DNA of 64,000 bases from the NCBI GenBank assembly GCA_040766885.1, contig JAXGPP010000032.1, positions 1 through 64,000 on the forward strand. The letters are read 5' to 3'. The DNA is from JAXGPP01 sp040766885. Its GTDB lineage: Bacteria; Planctomycetota; Planctomycetia; Pirellulales; Thermoguttaceae. Positions 53,427 to 61,734 of the stretch are shown in pieces. Within the stretch, counting starts at the first letter, position 1. Each line of letters begins with the position of its first letter. A program made the position numbers and the translations under genes. Under the pieces are notes generated by a model. That model was not told the DNA's origin, made no database searches, and saw only the letters and a program-made list of their open reading frames with translations.

Positions 53427-54211
53427 TTCTCGAAGAGCTTCGGCAAGAGCTTGATCGTGCCCAGGTCGTTGACGCCCGGCTTGACCGTCATTGCAAGGCG
53501 GCCCTTGGGCCACTGCGGCGTATCGAGATACCCTAACCGCTCGTGCCAGAACTGGAACTCGAGTTTGCCCGCCGGCAGCTTGGGAATGGTGAAGGTGCCA
53601 TCGGCCGCGGTGATCGCCACGTAAGGGTTCTCGCGCGGCAGGACGAACGCGCTCTCCCACGGATGATAGTTGCAGGCAATCGGCACCGGGATCGTCTGCG
53701 CCCGGTTGAACTTCCAGGTGGCGTCGCCGTCCACCGGCAGGACAATGTTGGCCGGCACGTCCCCCAGCGGCGAGAACGCCACGTTCTGCGCGACAGGATC
53801 GGAATTGACGATGTAGAAGTCCTGCTTCTTCACCCACACGGCCATGCAATGGGGCATGAAGATGCAGTCTTTATTGTCGAGCAGGACCTGCTTGGCGGCC
53901 GCCTCTTCCAGTTCGGGAGCGACCGCCACTTTGCGGTCGCGGACATAGACATAGACATTCGCCAGCCCGCCGTCTTCGCCAGCCATCAGCGACTCGTCGC
54001 GAATATCGAACTTACCGCAGCATTCAACATCCTTATCGACCGTGAGCTTCTTGCGTTCCGGCGGTTTGCCGTCATACACCAGTCGGCCGACGAGATCGCC
54101 CCACTGATCGTTGGCGGCGGCGCGGATAATCGTCGGCAAGGGTAAGCCAGTGGCCAACCCGGCCGCGGCTGCCCCCGCGATGAACGAGCGTCGGGTGAAT
54201 TGATCGGACAT
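53423..54211 (-). CDS. Tat-exported cupredoxin-like / methylamine-utilisation-like protein
   Basis: 262 residues. The N terminus MSDQFTRRSFIAGAAAAG is a Tat signal (RRSFI). The mature part begins GDLVGRLVYDGKPP, contains FMPHCMAVWV and VAQNVAFSPLG, and has a cupredoxin-type ligand region IACNYHPWESAFVLP, where Cys, His and the preceding His could bind copper. The C-terminal part (AADGTFTIPKLPAGKLEFQFWHE) is a carboxypeptidase-regulatory-like beta sandwich. Proteins of this kind are often annotated as methylamine utilisation proteins but most are not near methylamine genes. Its place in the respiratory operon suggests a periplasmic electron carrier or copper carrier; the metal is not proven by sequence. 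Confidence 0.75.
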   Translation of the reverse strand: MSDQFTRRSFIAGAAAAGLATGLPLPTIIRAAANDQWGDLVGRLVYDGKPPERKKLTVDKDVECCGKFDIRDESLMAGEDGGLANVYVYVRDRKVAVAPELEEAAAKQVLLDNKDCIFMPHCMAVWVKKQDFYIVNSDPVAQNVAFSPLGDVPANIVLPVDGDATWKFNRAQTIPVPIACNYHPWESAFVLPRENPYVAITAADGTFTIPKLPAGKLEFQFWHERLGYLDTPQWPKGRLAMTVKPGVNDLGTIKLLPKLFEK

Positions 54212-54449
54212 GTGACCGTTCCGCTGTGCGATGGAGGATGAGCTTCGACGCCGCGGAACGCCGGGCGGGAAAAACCGAGGCGGGACCAAGAGGCGGGAAG
54301 CGCTGGAGCAAGCTATTGACTGTCCAAGCCACTAACCATTGCAGTATACCCAGCAAGGAAACCACTCGCCACGGCACACCCCCCCGGACAGGCAATACGC
54401 AAATCTCGTTCAAAATGTGCCGGTAAGCTTACAGCCAGTTGCAGCCGGC

Positions 54450-57400
54450 CTAATCATCTGGCTCGGCCACCATCTCGCGAACCGATGTCCGCTGGCTCAG
54501 GTACCAGTCGTAGTGCAGGAGCAGGTCGACCACTGCATCAAGCTGCTCAATGCTGGTGCCGGGGAAGAGGTCCTGGCCCATGGGCTCACCGGTGGGCGGG
54601 AAATTGACCGGCATGGCCGTGTAGGGGAGCACCGACTTCGGATCGGCCAGCCAGCGGCGGACGTACTCGGGGCGGAGGCGGTCCCCCACCCGATCCAATC
54701 GCGGCGCGATTGTAGTGGCGATCTCGCCACCCGGAGTGTAGTCGCCAATAAGATGGCACTTGGCACAGTAGGTCTTCGCGTCGGTGAGGACGCGCATCGC
54801 CGCCTCAAGCCGCGCAAGACGTTCCTCGCCGACGTCCTCCAGCCGAGCGGTCCGGGCTCGGGCATCCGACTCGTACGGGAAGGCGGCCCCAGAGGAAGCG
54901 GCGAAGTAGTCGACCAGCGCCGCGGCCTCGGCGGTCGACAGGTTGTATTTCGGCATCCGCAACACGGCGGCCGGACGGATCGGGTATGGATCGAGCAGGT
55001 ACTGGTGCAGCCATTCCGGCCGCACCGCGCGCCCCTCATGCACCAGCGGCGGCGGCACCCACCCCCACGCCTCCGTCTCTGAAGCGCTGGTACCGGCGCG
55101 CCGGGCTTCGGCCACCACGACCGGATAGAGCAGCCGGGCGTAGGCGCCACCCCAGGGGAGCCGCTTGTTGACGATCTGCGGCTCCGAGATCAGGGCCTGC
55201 GCCCCTCCGACGGTGCAGACCTCGCCAGCGAGCACGGCCGGTTCCCAGAGGTTGAAGAAGTAGAGCGGGCGGTCCTCGTCGTCGACGTCTTCGACCAGTT
55301 CGCCGGAGGCATCGACCTGAGGCATCCCGACGACCTCGGCCGAAGTCAGGCCGCGGCGATCGGCATGGAGCGAGGCAGCGACCTCGGGCGGCGTCGCGCG
55401 GGGGGTCACAAAATCGAACGTCGGCAGGTTGGCCGGCGGCTCATACTCTTCCGGATCGTATTCGAACCGCCACCGTTCCATTTCCAGGGTATGGCACTCC
55501 GCGCAGCCGTACTTGTCGAGCACCTTCCGTCCGTCGGCGATCGCACGGCGGCGAGGATCGCCTTGCCACACGTACTTGCTGGCCGGCGGTTCGGCCACCA
55601 GTCCGAGCACGAAAGTGGCAATGGCCTCGATCTCGTCCTCCGCCAGCGCGAAGCGGCCCATCAGGAGCCACTCGTTGAACGTCTTGTTCTCGGTCTTCGC
55701 GAAGTCGAAGCTCCGCGGCGCGCGAAGCTTCTGCCAAAGGAAGCCCTCGCGGCGGTGCTCGTGCAGGGCTTCCTTGTAGAATGCCTCGTCGTCACTCGCC
55801 GCCTCAGCTCCTTCGTCTTCCTGCTGGCGCTCGACGAAGCGGTGGACCTGCTCGAACGCCAGAAGCGACTCCTGCTTGCGGCCCCAGTCGGAAAGTGCCG
55901 GCCCGATAAGCTGGGCGTCTTCAAAACCGGGAACATCGTGGCAGCCGAAACAGCCCCGCTTGCGGATCGTCCGCCGGCCCACGTAGCGAAGCTTCTTGTC
56001 CTGGGTGATTGGGGCAACGAGTTCCGCCGTATCGGGATCCACCCTGGCCAGGAGCGATTCGGGCAGCCCTTCGCGGACGTACTGCTCGGCTGCCGCCCGC
56101 GGAAAGGCCTTGCTGAGATGGAGCACAGCCAGTTCGTCGAGATCGGCCGCGATAAGTGCTGCCTGCGGCGACGCCTTCCAGGCATTCGACTCCAGCAGAA
56201 ATGCGGCAATGTCGGCCGCCGGATCGGTCATTTGCCGAAGCGGATTCGCAGCGGGTGAAACCGGTTCGCTGTCGGCCAGCGGCTGCGGCTCCAGCAGCGG
56301 ATTGGGCATGAGCGTCCGCGGCGAGTGGCGGGCCGGGTCGCGAATCCAACTTGCGAGCCACGCCCTTCCGGCGTCGGTGATGAGCTTCGATCCCAGACTG
56401 GTGAGGTCGGGACCAAACACCGACTGCCCGGCAGGAAACTCGGCGTGCTTGTGACACGCCAGACAGCCCTGCGTTTGGAACAGGCCCCTGCCCCGCTCGG
56501 CCGAAGGCGGCTCCGTCACACCCGGCGGCGCAGGAAGCGGCTCGACATCCTGGCTGGTTGATAGAAGGTAATGCGAGATCGCGCGAAGCTCGACCACCTC
56601 GAATCGTCGCGCGTCGGCAAGACTTCGACCCTCCAGGTGTTCGTGAAGTCCGAAGAGCTGCGGCATGCGGCTCTCAGGCCGGAACCGTGTCGGCTGTGCG
56701 GTGTAATCCTCGATGAAAGCGGCATCGAGCTTTTCGGCCGCGTGACGCAGGCTCGAACCGACTTTCCGCATCTGGCCCGGCGAAGCGTCCTGGTGGCGAA
56801 GCACGGCCAACGTCCGCTCAGCGCCGGATATCGGTTCGTCCACGAGGCTATCGAGGAAGTCCCGCCGCGGGGCCGGTTCATCGGGCGCGCGGACCACTGC
56901 CTCCAGTTGCCGGCGCTGTTCGTCGTTCAGTTCGGCCGTGGCCAGGAGTTGGCTGGCCGCCTCGTGGTAGTTAGGCTCCAGCCGCAGATCAGGCCCGATC
57001 GTCGCCAACGTCTCCCCTACCCCCTTGATCTCATGGCAGCCGAAGCAGCCGTGCTGGCGGACCAGATTGTAGCCCTGGAGGAGCTTGCGGGCGGGCGGGT
57101 CGGGAAACCGCCGGCTCGGTTCCAGTTCGGTCACGTTGTGGTGACACTTCAGGCAGTTGCTCTCGGCGAAGCGATCCGGCCGCATCGCCAGGTCCCAGAA
57201 CTCGTTTCGCGACCAGCCGTAGTCGGCCTGCCAGCGGCGGCGGTCGAGCAGACCGTTCGGAGTGTGCGAGGCGTTTGCAAACGCGGTGGCACTCCCCTGC
57301 CCGTCATGGCATATCGTGCAGCCGAATTCCGACCGTGGATGCGGACTCTGCTCGCCAACAAAAAGGTCGAGTCGCGGATGGCTGCTGTAGGGATGCGGCA

Positions 57401-58637
57401 AGCCGCGACGGACGTGAAGCTCAACCGGTTCGCCCCAGCGGGCTTCGCCGAGCAGAAGCCTCTCGAGATCAGTACCATCGGCAATAGGCGCATCATCCAC
57501 TGCCAGGATCACGTCGCCCGCCATCAGCCGGGCATCGGCGGCGCGCGACCGGGGCAACACCAGGCCGACGGTCACCGCCCGTGGATCGAGGATTCCGCGT
57601 GCGGCCAACGACATTCCGTACACCGTCTCCAGTGTCGGCGATCCGTCGCCGGGCGGCTCGTCGGGCAGGACCAACTCGAGCATGATAGAGTGCTCACCAA
57701 GGTATGCCGCGTCGGCCGCCGACCCTGGCGCGGTGCGGTCGATCCCCTGATGACAGGTCGCACAGCGGTCGAAGCGAGCGACGTCGCGGAAGTTATAGTC
57801 GAGCGTCAACTCAGGAAGCCACGTCTGGTCGATCGCCAGCGTGCGGCCAAACGCTTCGACCATCGGGAGCCGTAACAGCTTCTTTGCCCATGTCGGCTGC
57901 TGCTCCGCCAGTAGCCGCTCGAACCGGTCGCGAGCGGCGCGGTGCGAGTCGAGCGCGCGGCGGGCGGAGTCTTCGTCTCCCCGCATCTGCCTTAGAAGAT
58001 CGCTCAACACCTGGCTGCGGCGCGTGGCCTGCTCGTAAGCGGCATTGGCAGCAGAAGCAGCCTCGCGGGCCTCCGCCGCGCGGATTTCCAGCCGGTCGAG
58101 AGCCGTCGAGGAAAGGCCGCGTCCGATGGCCAACTCATAGTCGCTGCGGGCCTCTTCAAACTCCGCCCGGCGAAAGCGGAGTTGCCGTTCGGCTTGAGCG
58201 CGGCCAAGGTCTGCCGCGGCAATCGTATCGGAAACCTCGTTCAGGAGTGCATCTCTTGCCGCGGCGGAAGATGTCTGAGCGAGCGCCTGGTATGCTACAC
58301 GGATCGCGTCGATGCGGCGGGAGTCGACGCCCTGTCCGGCTTCCTGTATGAACTGATCGACCAGCGCCCGGTCGGGCAACGCCTGCCGGGCATCGTTGAG
58401 AGACCGGGCAAGCTCTTGTTCTCTCTCCCGATACTCGCCCTCCTCCAGGTCGCGGAGCGCTGCCTCGGTCGTCCACGGCTCGACACGGTCGCGGTACATA
58501 CGCTGGTAGACCTTCCACTCGCGGGCGTGGTCGCGAGCTACCATCCATATGGTCACCGCCACCAATGCGACGGCGGAAACCGCGAACCAGACGTGCAGTC
58601 GCTTGATGTTGTAGAATGTGTCGTCGGGTGAACGCAT
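54450..58637 (-). CDS. membrane-anchored octaheme cytochrome c with PDZ domain
   Basis: 1395 residues from the ATG; a TTG 24 bases upstream is possible. One N-terminal membrane helix (HVWFAVSAVALVAVTIWMV) is followed by a ~200-residue charged coiled-coil (RDLEEGEYREREQELARSL and on). Eight CxxCH heme sites come at about residues 292, 440, 493, 529, 724, 895, 1044 and 1290 (CATCH, CTICH, CLKCH, CFGCH, CLACH, CFGCH, CAECH, CAKCH). A PDZ-like domain lies between hemes 1 and 2 (GLVLPRSRAADARLMAGDVILAVDD, roughly 360-430). It follows the cytochrome b subunits by 48 bp, in the position where c1 or cytochrome f would be, so it probably replaces that subunit and hands electrons onward in the periplasm. 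Confidence 0.9.
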   Translation of the reverse strand: MRSPDDTFYNIKRLHVWFAVSAVALVAVTIWMVARDHAREWKVYQRMYRDRVEPWTTEAALRDLEEGEYREREQELARSLNDARQALPDRALVDQFIQEAGQGVDSRRIDAIRVAYQALAQTSSAAARDALLNEVSDTIAAADLGRAQAERQLRFRRAEFEEARSDYELAIGRGLSSTALDRLEIRAAEAREAASAANAAYEQATRRSQVLSDLLRQMRGDEDSARRALDSHRAARDRFERLLAEQQPTWAKKLLRLPMVEAFGRTLAIDQTWLPELTLDYNFRDVARFDRCATCHQGIDRTAPGSAADAAYLGEHSIMLELVLPDEPPGDGSPTLETVYGMSLAARGILDPRAVTVGLVLPRSRAADARLMAGDVILAVDDAPIADGTDLERLLLGEARWGEPVELHVRRGLPHPYSSHPRLDLFVGEQSPHPRSEFGCTICHDGQGSATAFANASHTPNGLLDRRRWQADYGWSRNEFWDLAMRPDRFAESNCLKCHHNVTELEPSRRFPDPPARKLLQGYNLVRQHGCFGCHEIKGVGETLATIGPDLRLEPNYHEAASQLLATAELNDEQRRQLEAVVRAPDEPAPRRDFLDSLVDEPISGAERTLAVLRHQDASPGQMRKVGSSLRHAAEKLDAAFIEDYTAQPTRFRPESRMPQLFGLHEHLEGRSLADARRFEVVELRAISHYLLSTSQDVEPLPAPPGVTEPPSAERGRGLFQTQGCLACHKHAEFPAGQSVFGPDLTSLGSKLITDAGRAWLASWIRDPARHSPRTLMPNPLLEPQPLADSEPVSPAANPLRQMTDPAADIAAFLLESNAWKASPQAALIAADLDELAVLHLSKAFPRAAAEQYVREGLPESLLARVDPDTAELVAPITQDKKLRYVGRRTIRKRGCFGCHDVPGFEDAQLIGPALSDWGRKQESLLAFEQVHRFVERQQEDEGAEAASDDEAFYKEALHEHRREGFLWQKLRAPRSFDFAKTENKTFNEWLLMGRFALAEDEIEAIATFVLGLVAEPPASKYVWQGDPRRRAIADGRKVLDKYGCAECHTLEMERWRFEYDPEEYEPPANLPTFDFVTPRATPPEVAASLHADRRGLTSAEVVGMPQVDASGELVEDVDDEDRPLYFFNLWEPAVLAGEVCTVGGAQALISEPQIVNKRLPWGGAYARLLYPVVVAEARRAGTSASETEAWGWVPPPLVHEGRAVRPEWLHQYLLDPYPIRPAAVLRMPKYNLSTAEAAALVDYFAASSGAAFPYESDARARTARLEDVGEERLARLEAAMRVLTDAKTYCAKCHLIGDYTPGGEIATTIAPRLDRVGDRLRPEYVRRWLADPKSVLPYTAMPVNFPPTGEPMGQDLFPGTSIEQLDAVVDLLLHYDWYLSQRTSVREMVAEPDD

Positions 58638-58685
58638 GACTAACAGGAACAATAAGCCCAAACGGCTGGTTCGAAGCGAGACCGG

Positions 58686-60002
58686 CTACACGTTGAAGAA
58701 CCACTCCGGCACGCTGAGGATATAGCTCATGTCCATCGTCCACCGCAGGAGCATTTTGAGCGGCACGAGGAACATGGTGAGCAGAAGCAGCACCATGATC
58801 ACATAGCGGCCGCGTCCCATGCGGCGGCGGAAATCGCGAAACACCGTGGCCCCAAGCAAGATGGGCAGGCCCACGAAGTAAACGCCCAATACGATCACTC
58901 CGGCAATTTCGCGGCGAAAGATCGCCCCCAGTTCGGCCAACCAACCGCTCCCCGGAGGCGTCTGCGGAAGGCTTCGGGACAGCCAGATCACCCAGAAGTA
59001 CTCAGAAAGCTTGATGTTGTTCTGAGCGACTACCTTGTGCAGGTCGCGGGGCTCGTAGAGGCCGAAGAAACTCCAGTTCGGCCCGCGCATGAACGTACCG
59101 ACAAGAATCAGAAAAACCCACAATCCGAGGAAGCCAAACTGGAAGACAAGGTAGGCGAACTTCCGCTGGTCGATCGTGTAGTAGCCGCTTCCACGCGGAT
59201 TGAAATCGAGGTATGGCACCGCCATGAGCCCGAGGATCACCAGTGCCGGCAGGATCACGCCCGCAATCGCCGGGTCGAAATAGACGAGCAGTTCCTGCAG
59301 GCCGAGGAAGTACCACGGGGCCTTGGACGGGTTTGGGGTCACCACCGGATTTGCCGGCTGTTCCAGCGGGGCCTCCAGCGCAATCGACCACACGGTCAGG
59401 ACTACCATTCCCAGGATGGCGCCGATCAACTCGATGTAGATCAAGTCGGGCCAGACGAGCACCTGCTCGCCGAACTGCTGCTCAACCGGCCCTTCGCCCC
59501 GAGCGATCCGCTCGTCGTTGCGGACTGCCTGGGCGGCGCCAAGCCAGGTGAAGAATCCGAGCAGGAAGACCATGCCGACGATCGGCACATTGTCGGGTTT
59601 GGACACGATCGCGGCGAAGACCGGATCGGTCATCGAGGCCCCCATGAAGAGCACGGCCCCGTTGAGCATCAGCCAGGCCACATCGCCGCGGACAAAGAAC
59701 CGCCGGGCGAAATAGAACACCAGGAAGAGACTGAGAGCGCCGAGGCTGAACGTGACCGGACCAATGACGGCGTCGATCGCCTGCTTGAGCCACTGGGGCA
59801 TGACCGGCGGGCGGCCGGCAAACGCCAGCAAGGCGAAGCTGGCAAACAGGACCGCCACGACGAGCCAAGCGATGAAATGGCGGTAGTGCTTCTCGCGAAC
59901 GGCACGGACCGCCGCCCAAAGGTTGGCTGCGGTCGCCAGGGCATAGTAGCAGCCCAGCGGAACAGCAGTGGCGGCGAGGAAATCGGCGTGATGCATGTCC
60001 AT
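58686..60002 (-). CDS. cytochrome b subunit IV-like protein with extra N-terminal helices
   Basis: 438 residues, about ten membrane helices. Residues ~200-330 match the C-terminal half of cytochrome b / PetD: VVTPNPSKAPWYFLGLQELLVYFDP, the PEWY-region equivalent, then VILPALVILGLMAVPYLD. The first ~190 residues are four to five helices (GCYYALATAANLWAAV, FIAWLVVAVLFASFALLAF, VTFSLGALSLFLVFYF and on) that normal PetD lacks. A last helix pair with HWR-like LLRWTMDMSY closes the protein. The ATG follows the stop of cytochrome b by 1 base. The added helices may take the place of a further subunit of the complex. Confidence 0.85.
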   Translation of the reverse strand: MDMHHADFLAATAVPLGCYYALATAANLWAAVRAVREKHYRHFIAWLVVAVLFASFALLAFAGRPPVMPQWLKQAIDAVIGPVTFSLGALSLFLVFYFARRFFVRGDVAWLMLNGAVLFMGASMTDPVFAAIVSKPDNVPIVGMVFLLGFFTWLGAAQAVRNDERIARGEGPVEQQFGEQVLVWPDLIYIELIGAILGMVVLTVWSIALEAPLEQPANPVVTPNPSKAPWYFLGLQELLVYFDPAIAGVILPALVILGLMAVPYLDFNPRGSGYYTIDQRKFAYLVFQFGFLGLWVFLILVGTFMRGPNWSFFGLYEPRDLHKVVAQNNIKLSEYFWVIWLSRSLPQTPPGSGWLAELGAIFRREIAGVIVLGVYFVGLPILLGATVFRDFRRRMGRGRYVIMVLLLLTMFLVPLKMLLRWTMDMSYILSVPEWFFNV

Positions 60003-60003
60003 C

Positions 60004-60393
60004 CTATTCCGCCCCGGTCGGCTCCGTGGTCAGGGCATCGCGGGAATCCGCCCCCTCCACAATCGGACCGCTGATCCCGCCGTCTTTGCGAACCCTCCAG
60101 AAGTGCAGGGCGATGAGAAACCCGGCGACGATCGGGATGGCGATGCAGTGCAGGATATAGAAGCGGTTCAGCGTCTCTTCGCCCACGCTGCGTGCTCCCA
60201 GAAGCGCAAAGCGGGCGTCGGCTCCGCTGGAGACCAGGTCGACGCCTTCGACACTCAGGAGTTGCTGTCCGGGCCCCTCGTGACTGACCAAGGGAACGGC
60301 CCGCGCCATGTTTGAGCCGACGGTCACCGCCCAGATCGACAACTGATCCCACGGCAGCAGGTAGCCGGTGAACGACAATAGCAGGGTCAGCAC
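60004..60393 (-). CDS. cytochrome b (b6-type), second part after frameshift
   Basis: 129 residues that continue the cytochrome b begun at 60835. They start within the helix LTLLLSFTGYLLPWDQLSIWAV (Qo-side GY-LLPWDQ motif) and carry the second heme-ligand pair, His-x14-His, in ILHCIAIPIVAGFLIALH. The apparent GTG start is inside a membrane helix, so this is not an independent gene: two one-base shifts at about 60423-60427 and 60398-60399 separate it from the first part. With both corrected, a normal ~275-residue cytochrome b6-like protein results. Confidence 0.85.
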   Translation of the reverse strand: MLTLLLSFTGYLLPWDQLSIWAVTVGSNMARAVPLVSHEGPGQQLLSVEGVDLVSSGADARFALLGARSVGEETLNRFYILHCIAIPIVAGFLIALHFWRVRKDGGISGPIVEGADSRDALTTEPTGAE

Positions 60394-60412
60394 GAGGAAG
60401 CATCACGCATGA

Positions 60413-60835
60413 TCACCCAGTTGGACCGCGAGGCGGCTTGTAGCTGCCCGTCAGAAACACTCGGTACATGTGCAGCATCACCGAGATGACCATCGCGTGT
60501 GCCGCCCAGCGGTGCATTCCGCGAAGAACATCGCCAAACGAGACCAGGTCGGCAAGCGCGAGCATGTCGCTGTAGGCCCACTCGAGCGTCGGTCGGTAGT
60601 AGAACATCAGCAGCACGCCGGTGACCACTTCGACAACGAACAGGAAGAACGAGATCAACCCCATTCCCCAGGTGAAACTGAATCGCAAGGCGTGCTTCTG
60701 GATAACAACCGGGTGGACGTGAAGTACCAGGTTGGTGAGGATCACGACCACGCGATTGCGGCGGTCGACCGGTGCCGGGTGACGGAAGACGCTGCGCCAG
60801 ACCTGCGATTTGCGAATCTTGTCGCGGATGGTCAT
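60413..60835 (-). CDS. cytochrome b (b6-type), first part before frameshift
   Basis: 140 codons encoding the N-terminal half of a quinol:cytochrome c oxidoreductase cytochrome b: a lead with RHPAPVDRRNR, helices ILTNLVLHVHPVVI and FSFTWGMGLISFFLFVVEVVTGVLLMFYY, and the first heme-ligand pair His-x13-His in MHRWAAHAMVISVMLHMYRV followed by FLTGSYKPPR. The frame then ends wrongly in GPTG-stop where SNWVI should follow (NWV is visible in the next frame). The x13/x14 His spacing of the two pairs marks it as b6-type, not mitochondrial-type. It would accept electrons from quinol in the inner membrane. Confidence 0.88.
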   Translation of the reverse strand: MTIRDKIRKSQVWRSVFRHPAPVDRRNRVVVILTNLVLHVHPVVIQKHALRFSFTWGMGLISFFLFVVEVVTGVLLMFYYRPTLEWAYSDMLALADLVSFGDVLRGMHRWAAHAMVISVMLHMYRVFLTGSYKPPRGPTG

Positions 60836-60920
60836 TTGATCCTGTTCGTTTCAAGCACGCGCCGCCGCGTCAAGCCCGCCACCCATTGGCCGGCCCCTGA
60901 GACGGCGCGGCAATCGCCTC

Positions 60921-61523
60921 TCACCCCGTGATCACGTAGCTGGCCGGGTCGTCCCACTGGCCGAGTTCCTCCTGAAACATGCGGCTGGTATCGATCTCCA
61001 ACTGGCCGTCGTCGGCCACGGTGATTGCATAGCGTTCCAGCGGCCGGGGAGCGGGCCCTTCGTAGTTGATTCCGTCTTGATAGAAGCCGCTGCCGTGGCA
61101 GGGGCACTTGAAGCGGTTCTCCGCATTCTGCCACGTGACGATGCAGCCGAGGTGCGTGCAGACAGTCCGCAGGGCGAAGATCTGCCGTTGGCCGCGGTAG
61201 GTGCCATGGACCACGTATACTCCATGCCGGTCCCTGTAGCGAGTCTCCACGTAACCCGGCGGATAGTCGGCGGCAAAGCCCGCCTTGAACCGGTTGGCCG
61301 GTTCGGCCACTGTATTGGGGAACATGAACCGGGCGGTGATTGCCGTCCACATTGCCCCGGCCACGCCCAGGGCGGCGAAACCGGCACCCAGCATCCAGCC
61401 GCCCAATAGTCGGAGGATGCCGCGGCGATGCCGGCCGCTATTGGCATATGACAGTGTCGTCGGCTTGGCGGGATTGCTGGCCACGGTGTTCGGTCGGTGG
61501 TGGTCGGAAGGGGGCGCCACCAT
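60921..61523 (-). CDS. Rieske [2Fe-2S] protein of the bc-type complex
   Basis: 200 residues. One membrane helix (GWMLGAGFAALGVAGAMWTAI, ~40-60) anchors a periplasmic Rieske domain with both cluster motifs, CTHLGC and CPCHGSGF, preceded by TVCT and followed by GPAPRPLERYAI (the Pro loop). It takes electrons from quinol at the Qo site. It is the first gene of the leftward respiratory cluster, 85 bp before cytochrome b, and diverges from purD, so the promoter must lie in 61524-61734. Confidence 0.95.
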   Translation of the reverse strand: MVAPPSDHHRPNTVASNPAKPTTLSYANSGRHRRGILRLLGGWMLGAGFAALGVAGAMWTAITARFMFPNTVAEPANRFKAGFAADYPPGYVETRYRDRHGVYVVHGTYRGQRQIFALRTVCTHLGCIVTWQNAENRFKCPCHGSGFYQDGINYEGPAPRPLERYAITVADDGQLEIDTSRMFQEELGQWDDPASYVITG

Positions 61524-61689
61524 TGGGGCGAGGCTTCTCGGAAACGGACCTGAGTTCGCAGTTTGAGGTACGGGGCGAGGGTAGTCGGGCAGGCGGCCAC
61601 CCGAAGTCCTTTATGGGCCACAGGTAAACCCCTGTCAACCGCTTCTCGGCAGGAAGCGGCGGGCACTTCCCGACCGTGGCGACGCGCGC

Positions 61690-61695
61690 TACAAT
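61690..61695 (+). promoter_or_regulatory. possible -10 element (TACAAT) before purD
   Basis: TACAAT lies 39 bases before the purD ATG, set between CGCGCG and CGCGCG. No -35 box is recognisable at the right spacing. Confidence 0.35.
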
Positions 61696-61734
61696 CGCGC
61701 GTTCGCTAGAAGCAAGAAGTGGAAGGACAACAGC

